This document shows positions 1 through 6,552 of a stretch of 8,461 nucleotides of DNA, piece by piece. Source of the stretch: Planctomycetota bacterium (GTDB taxonomy: Bacteria; Planctomycetota; UBA1135; UBA2386). The translations under genes were made by a program, and so were the position numbers. The notes below the pieces were generated by a model. It saw only the letters and a program-made list of their open reading frames with translations. It ran no database searches and was not told the origin of the DNA. The number at the start of each line of letters is the position of its first letter. The stretch's first letter is position 1. The stretch covers positions 1-8,461 of the forward strand of contig QJVU01000719.1 in the NCBI GenBank assembly GCA_003235605.1, written 5' to 3'.

Positions 1-166
1 ACCAGTCCCGCACGAACCCGCTGGGCGCGCGAAACTCCACCTCGGTGTCGGTAACGAGACCGAGCTCCACACCCCGGAACCAGGTGTCGAACTGTTCCCT
101 TCGCATCTGCTGCCGGAGCTCATGAAGGACCTGTTCCAGGAGATCCGCTGGTTGCGGTAAGGGCAT
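1..166 (-). CDS. dnaA: Chromosomal replication initiator DnaA, N-terminal fragment (runs off left edge)
   Basis: Only the first 55 codons lie in the window; the gene continues beyond base 1. Translated from the ATG at 166-164, the protein starts MPLPQPADLLEQVLHELRQQ. Around residues 25-34 it has EQFDTWFRGV and around residues 44-55 EFRAPSGFVRDW. These match DnaA domain I, where an F-x-x-W-[FIM] motif is followed by a strand and an A-P-[NS]-x-F-x-x-D-W motif. Domain I mediates DnaA self-association and helicase loading at the origin; the AAA+ and DNA-binding domains would lie outside the window. An in-frame TAG lies six codons upstream of the ATG, with no other ATG between, so the start is well supported although no clear Shine-Dalgarno site precedes it. 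The alternative, a DnaA-related protein such as a short domain-I homologue, cannot be excluded from 55 residues. Confidence 0.85.
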   Translation of the reverse strand, partial: MPLPQPADLLEQVLHELRQQMRREQFDTWFRGVELGLVTDTEVEFRAPSGFVRDW

Positions 167-286
167 GGGTATGGACCAGCTCTACGAACCTAGATGAGCT
201 CAGGCACGGACTGCGTTGGCAAGCCCGCATCTGCGTGGGGGAATGGCAGGGGCTACCCACGGTGACAAGCCCGGCGAGAGCGTCCT

Positions 287-325
287 CAACGAACGATCCT
301 TCTTAGCAACCGGACCAGTTCGTTG
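287..325. repeat. Inverted repeat in the gap between the cysteine desulfurase and dnaA
   Basis: CAACGAAC at 287-294 is the exact reverse complement of GTTCGTTG at 318-325. The stem can be extended inward by TCC (297-299) with GGA (312-314) after a bulge. A second, overlapping repeat GCAAC/GTTGC (306-310/322-326) surrounds the near-palindrome AACCGGACCAGTT (308-320). The element lies in the 278-bp noncoding stretch 167-444, about 120 bases upstream of the dnaA start. On the minus strand no run of T follows, so it does not look like a standard intrinsic terminator. It could be a leader RNA hairpin or a protein-binding operator for dnaA. The rest of 167-444 shows no convincing ORF, RNA gene or DnaA box. 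Confidence 0.5.
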
Positions 326-444
326 CAAAGGCGCCGTCATGAACTTTAAAGGCTCAAAACCGTCCGGAGCGATAGGCGGGCACGAGCTTGACAATCAAAG
401 AACCTTGGCGTTGGACAGCACCCCACAAGGAGAGTCTGGATGCT

Positions 445-1533
445 CTAGCTCCGGAGCAGACGCGAGATCACCGCGTGCACGGCTCGTCCGCCACGAGCTG
501 CAAGTTCGGGTGGGGTGTGATGAGAGAAACTGAAACGCACGCACGCGCGCGCGGCGGATTCACTCAACCCCATCGCCTGCAGCACGAGCGGCGGCGTCGG
601 CGAGCCTGACGAGCACGCGGAACCTTGAGAGGCCTCGATGCCGGCCATGTCGAGAGCGGGCAGCAGGACGCGCCCGTCGATGTCCTCGAACAAGCACATC
701 AGTGTGTTGGGCAGACTGTTGTTTTCGGGGGTGATGCAGATCGTGTTGTCCGGCAGCTCAGCTGCGAAGGCTGACCGTGCTGTCAGCATGCTCACGGATC
801 TGCTGGGTTGCTCCTCGATCGCGAGTACCAGTGCGAGTGCCGAGGCCGCCGCCAGAGCGGGACTCTCGGTGCCCGGCCGGAGCCCCTGTTGCTGGGCGCC
901 GCCCCAGAAGAGGGGACGAAGGTGCTTGTTCCTACTGATCAACACGCCGCCCCCCCGGAGCCCACCGGCTTTGTGCGTGGAGAAGGTGACAGATGCCGCA
1001 GCTCCCATGACATCGGTGAGAGGGCAACGTCCGAGTGTCTGCGAAGCATCCACGTGCAGGGCAACACCGAGGTCTCGTGCCAGAGCGCCTGCAGCAGCGA
1101 CAGGCTGCAGGGTCCCGACCTCGTTCTGTCCATGTGTGAGGCAGATCAGGCCGACGTGCTCTTCCGTTGGGGTCACGATGGCGACTCCAGACTCGTCCAC
1201 CTCCCAGAGCACATGGCCTCGCCGAGCTGCGGCCGCCAGGACGGAAGGGTGTTCCACTGGCGCGAGCAGCACGGGAAGCTCCGGTTCGCCGGCGCCCATC
1301 ACGATCATGTTGTTTGCCTCGGTGCCGCCCGAGACGAACAACACCTCCTCGACACGGACAGAGAGAGCTCTTGCCACCTCGGCGCGTGCCTGATCGACCA
1401 TGGCTCGTGCCCGGCGCCCACTCTCATGCAGGCTGCCAGGATTGCCTTGGCAGAGAGCCTCCACCTCCAGGAAGCGGGCGAGCACGCGATCGTCGGGCGG
1501 CGTGCAAGCGTTGTGGTCGAAGTAGAACCTCAC
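445..1533 (-). CDS. Cysteine desulfurase, NifS/IscS family (PLP-dependent)
   Basis: A 362-residue class-V aminotransferase-fold enzyme. It would remove sulfur from L-cysteine as an enzyme persulfide and release alanine, feeding Fe-S clusters or thiolated tRNA. Visible family signatures are the N-terminal FDHNACTPP (5-13), SGGTEANN (68-75, cofactor phosphate region), EHPS (94-97, PLP-stacking His95), HVDASQ (160-165, Asp162 and Gln165) and STHKAGG (185-191, Schiff-base Lys188). The mobile catalytic loop is GSACSSG (304-310) with Cys307. All key residues are present, and the length is slightly below the usual 380-400. The start is a GTG whose GTGA overlaps the TGA stop of bshA by four bases, implying translational coupling. 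The position directly behind bshA, which makes a cysteine-containing thiol, suggests shared sulfur metabolism. Which family member it is (IscS, NifS, SufS-like or a tRNA-thiolation enzyme) cannot be decided; no iscU or mnmA is in view. Confidence 0.93.
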   Translation of the reverse strand: MRFYFDHNACTPPDDRVLARFLEVEALCQGNPGSLHESGRRARAMVDQARAEVARALSVRVEEVLFVSGGTEANNMIVMGAGEPELPVLLAPVEHPSVLAAAARRGHVLWEVDESGVAIVTPTEEHVGLICLTHGQNEVGTLQPVAAAGALARDLGVALHVDASQTLGRCPLTDVMGAAASVTFSTHKAGGLRGGGVLISRNKHLRPLFWGGAQQQGLRPGTESPALAAASALALVLAIEEQPSRSVSMLTARSAFAAELPDNTICITPENNSLPNTLMCLFEDIDGRVLLPALDMAGIEASQGSACSSGSPTPPLVLQAMGLSESAARACVRFSFSHHTPPELAARGGRAVHAVISRLLRS

Positions 1534-2654
1534 TTCTGCGCAAGGACGTTCCGGTAGATCTGGAAGTAGCGCTCCACGACCAACGCTTCGTCAAAGAGCT
1601 CTATTGCCCGCTGGCGCGCCGCGGAGCTGGCGGCGCGGTGTTTGTCCTCGGAAGTGAGGAGAGTCAGCGCTGCATCCGCCATTTCCCTCGTGTTCCCCAA
1701 CTGCGTCAGCGTGCCCGTCTCACCCATGAGCTCCCTCACGCCGCCCACGTCGGTGCTGACGCAGGGCACCCCGCAGCTCATCGCCTCCAGGATCGAGAGG
1801 CCGAAGCTCTCGGTCTCGGAAGCCATCAGGAACAGGTCTGCCCTCGTCAGGACCTGCTCCATCGCCTGGGTGTTGCCCAGGTGTTCCACGCGATGCCGAC
1901 AACCGAGGTCGGTTGCCACGGCAAGCGCGTGCTCCCGATCCGGCCCGTCTCCGACCAGTAGCAGGCGCGCCGGGATCCGTCTGGAGACGCGGGCAAAGGC
2001 CCGAACGACGTTGGCTACCCGCTTGACCGGGCGGAAGTTGCTGACATGAGCAATGACCCTCTCGTCATCGCCACGCTGGTACCAATGCCCTTGTTTTGCG
2101 GGAAGATAACGCTTGGTGTCCACGAAGTTCGGTACGACGTGGATGGTCTGGTCGATCTTGAAAACCTCACAGGTCTCGTGGGCGAGGAAGTCGCTCACCG
2201 CAGTCACGGCGTTGGACTGGTTGATCGCGAACTCCGTGGGTAGCTTGTAACCGTGTTCCGCGCCCACGATGGTGATATCAGTGCCGTGCAGCGTCGTGAT
2301 GAACCGGAGCTCTCCCCTTGCCATCTCTCGCGCCAGATAGGCACTCACCGCATGAGGAATGGCATAGTGCACGTGAAAAAGGTCGATGCCGTGTTCCCGT
2401 TGCACTTCCAGCATGCGCGTGGCAAGGGCCAGCGCATACGGGGGAAACCGGAACAACGGGTAGGCCGAGACCTGCACGTTGTGGTAGTGAAGCCCCGGCA
2501 TGCCGTTACCGAGCCTGGCAGGCCGGTCATAGCTCAGCAGGTGGACCTCATGGCCCTTGCGCGCTGCGTACCGGGCGACCTCGGTGGCGATGACACCGCT
2601 GCCACCAACCGTGGGGTAGCAGACAACACCTAGCTTCAAGCGGTCGTCGACCAT
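1530..2654 (-). CDS. bshA: N-acetyl-alpha-D-glucosaminyl L-malate synthase BshA
   Basis: A 374-residue cytosolic GT4-family, GT-B-fold glycosyltransferase. It catalyses the first bacillithiol step, joining UDP-GlcNAc and L-malate to give GlcNAc-malate. The N-terminal acceptor domain has LGVVCYPTVGGSG (8-20), the glycine-rich motif typical of BshA. HVHYAIPHA (94-102) and TLHGTDIT (121-128) are strongly characteristic of BshA rather than generic GT4 enzymes. The C-terminal donor domain has SNFRPVKR (205-212), LVGDGP (233-238) and the retaining E-x7-E motif in TESFGLSILE, with Glu282 and Glu290. Length and domain order are normal. The start is ATG, 39 bases after the stop of the preceding gene, without an obvious Shine-Dalgarno site. 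Its stop overlaps the GTG start of the cysteine desulfurase. bshB1 and bshC lie upstream in the same direction, completing the pathway. Confidence 0.95.
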   Translation of the reverse strand: MVDDRLKLGVVCYPTVGGSGVIATEVARYAARKGHEVHLLSYDRPARLGNGMPGLHYHNVQVSAYPLFRFPPYALALATRMLEVQREHGIDLFHVHYAIPHAVSAYLAREMARGELRFITTLHGTDITIVGAEHGYKLPTEFAINQSNAVTAVSDFLAHETCEVFKIDQTIHVVPNFVDTKRYLPAKQGHWYQRGDDERVIAHVSNFRPVKRVANVVRAFARVSRRIPARLLLVGDGPDREHALAVATDLGCRHRVEHLGNTQAMEQVLTRADLFLMASETESFGLSILEAMSCGVPCVSTDVGGVRELMGETGTLTQLGNTREMADAALTLLTSEDKHRAASSAARQRAIELFDEALVVERYFQIYRNVLAQK

Positions 2655-2693
2655 GCCCGGAATACTAAGGGCATCGACTCACGGCAGGTGCAA

Positions 2694-3296
2694 TCAGTTG
2701 GTTGGAACCATGTGCGGCAGGCGAATGGACAGCCGAACGGTATCCTCCTTCTCCTCCAGCTGCATGTCCGCACCCGCGTCCTTGATCAGTTGTAACAGGG
2801 AGGTGCTGCGCACCATGATGGGAACCTCCGATCGCAGTCCGATGGAGGTGTTTGTTGCCTCGAGATCGAGAACGGCCACACCGTTCCTAGTGGAGCTGGA
2901 CACCTTCACCTCGCATCCTGCACCGCCGTGCTCGGCGGTGATGCGAAGCGCCCGCTGTACGATGGGCCGGAGCAGGTCCGGTGGCAGCAGGACGTCGGGG
3001 AGCCTCGGCTGCAAGGACGTGAGCACCACAACCGGGAAAGTCACCGAGCTCAGCAGTTGCTGGGCGGCTTCGTCCGCCACCGAGTTGAGATCGGAGCGAC
3101 CGCCGCTGACGGACTCGATGTCCTTGATGATCGCCTGCATCATCCGGTTGATGCTCCGTGTCTCTTCGTCCAGTTCCTCCATGACGCTGTCCGGGTCCTG
3201 ACAGCCACCCTGCTCGTTGATCTGCCGCATCCGCTCGCGCAGCCGTGCCAGCTCGGCAAACAAGCTCTGTTCGATATGGTCTCGCTTTCTCGCCAT
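2694..3296 (-). CDS. Hypothetical protein resembling a degenerate histidine-kinase core
   Basis: A 200-residue soluble protein with no signal peptide or membrane segment. Residues 1-65 are charged and predicted helical, with a heptad-like stretch FAELARLRERMRQINEQ (13-29) and EELDEETRSINRMMQAII (40-57). The second stretch resembles a dimerisation helix of sensor kinases but lacks a phospho-acceptor His. Residues 85-194 follow the strand and helix pattern of an HATPase_c domain. PPDLLRPIVQRALRIT (105-120) sits at the N-box position and ends in a DTVRLSIRLP-like final strand (185-194). The N-box Asn appears replaced by Arg (RALRIT, 115-120), and the D-x-G-x-G ATP-lid motif is replaced by LDLEATNTS (143-151). 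ATP binding therefore looks unlikely. It may be a pseudo-kinase or a dimeric scaffold or anti-sigma-like partner; the assignment is inferred from pattern only. It sits between parA and bshA in the same run, 90 bases after parA. Confidence 0.75.
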   Translation of the reverse strand: MARKRDHIEQSLFAELARLRERMRQINEQGGCQDPDSVMEELDEETRSINRMMQAIIKDIESVSGGRSDLNSVADEAAQQLLSSVTFPVVVLTSLQPRLPDVLLPPDLLRPIVQRALRITAEHGGAGCEVKVSSSTRNGVAVLDLEATNTSIGLRSEVPIMVRSTSLLQLIKDAGADMQLEEKEDTVRLSIRLPHMVPTN

Positions 3297-3335
3297 GCCA
3301 GGGCACTTCCAACGGCAACTATCGGCACGAGCGAG

Positions 3336-3373
3336 CCGCTGGCTGCAGTGCCACCAGGGGCCCCAGCCGGCGG
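3336..3373. repeat. GC-rich inverted repeat between parA and the kinase-like gene
   Basis: CCGCTGGCT (3336-3344) pairs with AGCCGGCGG (3365-3373) at eight of nine positions around a 20-base loop. The loop region contains the palindrome GGGGCCCC (3357-3364). It falls inside the 90-bp gap between the parA stop and the next start. No T-tract follows on the minus strand, so it is not a classical intrinsic terminator. It might be an RNA-processing or attenuating hairpin that sets the relative expression of parA and the downstream genes, or chance in GC-rich DNA. Confidence 0.35.
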
Positions 3374-3386
3374 TGTGGGACAGGGC

Positions 3387-4217
3387 TCAGTCCGCTGTGG
3401 CGCTGGCGGCGTCTTCGGGTGCGGGAGCCGGTTCCTCTCGACCTTTCACGTCCCTGGCGTGGCTGGCCAGGAACTCCTCAGCGAAAAGCAGGTAGTCGTG
3501 TGCGCCGTTGGAATCCGGGGCATGCTCGAAGATCGTGCGGCCGAAGCTGGGGGCCTCGGCAAGCTTCACGTTGGACCGGATGCTGGTGGTCGCCAGGGTG
3601 TCGCCGAAATGGCGCCGGATCTCTTGGATGACCTCGCTGCTCAGCCGGGTCCTTTGATCCACCATGCACGGCAGGATGAAGCTGACCTTGAGCTCCGGGT
3701 TGAGGCGGCGCCGGACCAGGAGCACGACCTCCATCAGCTTCGCCATCCCATGCATTGCGAGGAACTCCGCCTGGGTGGGCACGACCACGTCCTGGCCGGC
3801 GACCAGGGCGTTCGCGGACAGGACCCCCAAGGACGGCGGGCAGTCCATGAGCAGGTGGTCGAATGGCTGCCCCTGGTAGCTGTCCAGCGCCTCCCGCAGG
3901 ATGGTTTCTCGGCCGATGCGGTTGGCCAGGACCTGTTCCACGCCGGACAGCGAGGTGTCTGCCGGGACCAGGTAGAGGTCCTCGCAGCCGGTCCTGACGA
4001 TCAGGTCCGAGAGCGGCGCGTCATCCACGAGTAGACTGGTCATGGTCCGCGCCTCCAGGTCCGGCTGGCGGTCCAGATGCAGCGTGAGGTTGGCCTGCGG
4101 ATCCATGTCCAGGAGCAACACACGTTTGCCCCGGCGAGCAAGCGCAGCCCCCAGGTTTACCGCCGTGGTGGTCTTGCCCACGCCGCCCTTCTGGTTGATG
4201 ACCACGGTGCGGATCAT
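3387..4217 (-). CDS. parA: ParA/Soj-family chromosome partitioning ATPase
   Basis: A 276-residue P-loop ATPase of the ParA/MinD superfamily. Members form ATP-dependent dimers that bind DNA nonspecifically and move or position ParB-parS complexes or other cargo. Visible motifs are the deviant Walker A KGGVGKTT (10-17, signature Lys10 and Lys15), Walker A' LLLDMDPQAN (34-43) and Walker B MDCPPSLG (124-131). VVVPTQAEFLAMHG (144-157) and IRSNVKLAEAPSFG (213-226) are both typical of chromosomal Soj proteins. The tail after residue 258 is a short Ala/Pro/acidic extension. The ATG at 4217-4215 is chosen because GGAGGGA ends four bases before it; upstream TTG and ATG codons at 4232 and 4229 are in frame but would overlap this site. 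It starts 28 bases after bshB1 stops. No parB is seen in the window, so the role could be chromosome segregation or positioning of another cargo. Its family is certain, its cargo is not. Confidence 0.93.
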   Translation of the reverse strand: MIRTVVINQKGGVGKTTTAVNLGAALARRGKRVLLLDMDPQANLTLHLDRQPDLEARTMTSLLVDDAPLSDLIVRTGCEDLYLVPADTSLSGVEQVLANRIGRETILREALDSYQGQPFDHLLMDCPPSLGVLSANALVAGQDVVVPTQAEFLAMHGMAKLMEVVLLVRRRLNPELKVSFILPCMVDQRTRLSSEVIQEIRRHFGDTLATTSIRSNVKLAEAPSFGRTIFEHAPDSNGAHDYLLFAEEFLASHARDVKGREEPAPAPEDAASATAD

Positions 4218-4220
4218 GGC

Positions 4221-4227
4221 TCCCTCC
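4221..4227 (-). promoter_or_regulatory. Strong Shine-Dalgarno site of parA
   Basis: On the minus strand the bases read GGAGGGA, five bases (counted from GGAGG) before the ATG at 4217-4215. It is the only near-consensus ribosome binding site seen in the minus-strand run, and it decides the parA start. The other genes rely on weak sites or stop-start overlap, so parA may be translated independently and more strongly. Confidence 0.75.
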
Positions 4228-4245
4228 ATCAAAGCGACCGCTCTC

Positions 4246-4950
4246 TCATGATTCCAGCAGGGAGGTGAAGCTGCGTACCGCCAGGGGCCCTTCCACGACG
4301 AACGGCTCGGCGGCCGCGCGGCCGATCATCGCCCCGAAGTAGCGGTCGCGGGCATCCACGCGCTCGAGATAGCTGACCTTGCGGACCATGTGAGAAGCGT
4401 CTCGGTCCTTGACCTGGGAGGCGTAGCACTCGATCACCTGGCGCTTTCGTGCGGCTTCTGCGGAGATGTCGACGCAGAAGCTGGGAAGGACCGCGTCATT
4501 CCCCGGGTAGTGGGCCAAAAGGTCGGGACGGAACGGCCGGGTGTCGGGCTTGTAGCCCCGCAGGCCGGCGTGGAAGAAGGCCCGGCGGGCGATGTCGGCA
4601 CCGGCCCGGTGATCTGGATGCACATCCTTCCAGTGCGGCGCCAGCAGGATTCGCGGCTGGAGCCTGCGAATGGCGTCCACCACGACCTCGAGGCTGGCCT
4701 CGTCGTCGCGCAGCATGGCATCCGGAAGGCCCAGGTTCACCCGGTGCTCGATGCCCAGCATCTGGGTGGCAAGGCTGCACTCTCTCGCCCTCGTCTCCGC
4801 GTCCCCGCGGGTGCCCATCTCGCCCCGGGTCATGTCGACGATGCACACCCGCCGTCCTGCCCCGACCATCTGCAGCACCACCCCCCCGCATGCCATCTCC
4901 GCATCGTCAGGGTGTGGGGCCAGGACCATGACGTCGAAACCGGGCTTCAT
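4246..4950 (-). CDS. bshB1: Bacillithiol biosynthesis deacetylase BshB1
   Basis: A 234-residue zinc-dependent LmbE/PIG-L-family deacetylase. It removes the acetyl group from GlcNAc-malate to give GlcN-malate, the second bacillithiol step. Motifs visible are VLAPHPDDAEMACGG (9-23, zinc ligands His13 and Asp16, likely catalytic base Asp15), DMTRGEMGTRG (39-49, typical of the BshB1 group) and HWKDVHPDH (106-114, third zinc ligand His114). The C-terminus RYFGAMIGRAAAEPF (203-217) is also characteristic of BshB1 over BshB2 and mycothiol MshB. The ATG at 4950 fits the family N-terminus; the open frame extends upstream over bshC, but that extension has no family resemblance and would overlap bshC. 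No clear Shine-Dalgarno site precedes it. The gene lies 52 bases after bshC and 28 bases before parA. Confidence 0.95.
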   Translation of the reverse strand: MKPGFDVMVLAPHPDDAEMACGGVVLQMVGAGRRVCIVDMTRGEMGTRGDAETRARECSLATQMLGIEHRVNLGLPDAMLRDDEASLEVVVDAIRRLQPRILLAPHWKDVHPDHRAGADIARRAFFHAGLRGYKPDTRPFRPDLLAHYPGNDAVLPSFCVDISAEAARKRQVIECYASQVKDRDASHMVRKVSYLERVDARDRYFGAMIGRAAAEPFVVEGPLAVRSFTSLLES

Positions 4951-5002
4951 GGGCTCAGGTCTGGGTTGGTTTCGGAGACTCGGGTTCGGGTTCAGGCCAA
5001 GA

Positions 5003-6550
5003 CTACAGCTCGAGCACACCGTGGCCGATCGAGAAGGGGTCCGCGGCCTCCACGAGGAGATCCGCCATGGCCTCGCCGTGGGCGGCAAGGAAAGGTAGCG
5101 CCGTGAGCACACGCTCTTGGAGGCGCCCCCGGGGTCTCAGGCTACTGCAAAGCCTGCGAATCTGCCGCAGGCCGGTGCCCTGCTTGTTGGCCCGTTGGTT
5201 CCGGAGCTTCGTCTGGAGCTTCTTCAGCTCCTCCAGGACCTTGGCGCGGGTGCGGTCCACGGCCCGCACCATCTGCGGGTCGCTCTCCTCCAGGCGCTTC
5301 GAGAGCTCCGCCATCTGGCGGGCCAGTCTGTCAGAAGCCTCCGCGAGGCCACCCTCGTCCCCGGCAGAGTCGTTCGTGGCCACCAGCTCGGCCAGCTCTC
5401 CTGGGTCCCGATCCAGGTCTGGGAGGTCCCAGCCGAACCGCTTCAACAGCTTGGCCAGGGAAGGCTCCACCAATGTCAGGGAAGCCCGTGGCACGAACAG
5501 AGGGGACGGCACCCCGAGGGTCCGGTAGAGGGGGCCCGCCACCGAGAGGTAGGCCAACTCTCCGGGCCCGACCACGAAAGCCACGGTTGGCAGACACGCG
5601 TCCTGCCACAGCGGCCTCAGCAGGACGCCAGGGCTCAGGTCGCTGGCGTGTTGAACGGGATCGTCGTCCGCCATCTGCACCCGCCGTCCGCCGTGGTGTT
5701 GGAACATCAACGCTGCGCTCGGGTCCAGGGTTGGATCCACACCCACATCGGTGAGGTGCTCCTGGTTGGCACGCACTTCATCGCGGATGTCAGCGGCGCG
5801 ATCCAGCCAGCGCGGCAGGACATCGAAGGCCTCTGGCGGCAGGTCCCGGGGCTCGATCACGAGAAGGCCGTATTTGCCGAACAGGGCGAACAACAGCCGC
5901 GCCATGATGTCGCCGAGGTGCTCGTCCGGGCGCCGGGCATGGAAGATGGAGAGCGCCCACTGCCGAAACTCGGAGTGTGGCAGCAGGTCGCTCACTGCCG
6001 CCAGAGCGTGGTCCATCAAGCGGCCCACCGGGACACTCCGAATGCACTCCCCAGCCGGGTCCAGGTCGAGGCGCACGCGCTGCACCTCCAGGTTGTTGTT
6101 CACGAAGAAGGCTCGGTTGACCTCGTCCAGGTCGTGGTCGTCCGTGTGGTTCCAGAACAGCGGCACAACCTCCGGGGCCCCGGCTGTCCTGCTCAGGTCA
6201 CGGGCGAGGCGGACCGCGGTGGCAGCCTTGTGCACCCCGTAGAGGGGGCCGCCAAACAGGCCAGGCTGCTGCCCGGTGACCACCAACACCGCCCGTTCGC
6301 CCACCCGGGCAGCCGCCTCCAGGACCGGCTCGGGGGCATCGTGGCGCCTCGCATACCCCTCGAGAGCCGCGGCCAGGACGTCGGGGGCCAGCAGGCGTCT
6401 TGCGTTCAGCGGTGCACGCCGCAGCAGGTCCCCGTGGTTCCTGGGGCGCATGCCGAGGAAGGGCTGCAGGTCCGGGTCATCGTCCAGATAACGCACGTGT
6501 ACCTCGGACGTGCCGATGCTGCGGATCGGAAGGTGCCGGAGGCTGGGCAT
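5003..6550 (-). CDS. bshC: Putative bacillithiol cysteine-adding enzyme BshC
   Basis: A 515-residue protein, near the usual 530-540, that is believed to ligate L-cysteine to GlcN-malate in the last bacillithiol step. Its nucleotide-transferase-like (HUP) core shows VVTGQQPGLFGGPLYGVHKA (90-109), PLFWNHTDDHDLDEVN (130-145, matching the family W-x-x-x-[DE]-D-H-D segment) and VVGPGELAYL (326-335). FVPRASLTLVE (352-362) follows. Residues 402-456 form the charged coiled coil typical of BshC. The end RGRLQERVLTALPFLAAHG (474-492) is a diagnostic C-terminal family signature. The ATG at 6550 is used. A GTG two codons upstream (6556) would overlap the pyrF TGA in the same GTGA pattern as at bshA, so translational coupling is likely with either start. 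The open frame runs further upstream over pyrF, but without family similarity. Confidence 0.94.
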   Translation of the reverse strand: MPSLRHLPIRSIGTSEVHVRYLDDDPDLQPFLGMRPRNHGDLLRRAPLNARRLLAPDVLAAALEGYARRHDAPEPVLEAAARVGERAVLVVTGQQPGLFGGPLYGVHKAATAVRLARDLSRTAGAPEVVPLFWNHTDDHDLDEVNRAFFVNNNLEVQRVRLDLDPAGECIRSVPVGRLMDHALAAVSDLLPHSEFRQWALSIFHARRPDEHLGDIMARLLFALFGKYGLLVIEPRDLPPEAFDVLPRWLDRAADIRDEVRANQEHLTDVGVDPTLDPSAALMFQHHGGRRVQMADDDPVQHASDLSPGVLLRPLWQDACLPTVAFVVGPGELAYLSVAGPLYRTLGVPSPLFVPRASLTLVEPSLAKLLKRFGWDLPDLDRDPGELAELVATNDSAGDEGGLAEASDRLARQMAELSKRLEESDPQMVRAVDRTRAKVLEELKKLQTKLRNQRANKQGTGLRQIRRLCSSLRPRGRLQERVLTALPFLAAHGEAMADLLVEAADPFSIGHGVLEL

Positions 6551-6552
6551 GG

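Noticed and set aside
388..416. Consensus-like TTGACA at 388-393 as a plus-strand promoter
   Set aside because: The -10 position 17 bases later reads TTGGAC, a poor match, and no plus-strand gene follows it.
448..457. Palindrome GCTCCGGAGC at the end of the desulfurase gene as a terminator
   Set aside because: It lies just inside the coding end, the stem is short and no T-run follows on the minus strand.
216..533. Small plus-strand open frames between dnaA and the desulfurase
   Set aside because: They run into the desulfurase 3' end on the opposite strand, have no ribosome site or recognisable sequence, and look like chance frames.
2928..4034. Plus-strand open frame of 368 codons opposite parA and the kinase-like gene
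   Set aside because: It is antisense to the motif-rich parA, has no protein family resemblance and crosses a gene boundary.
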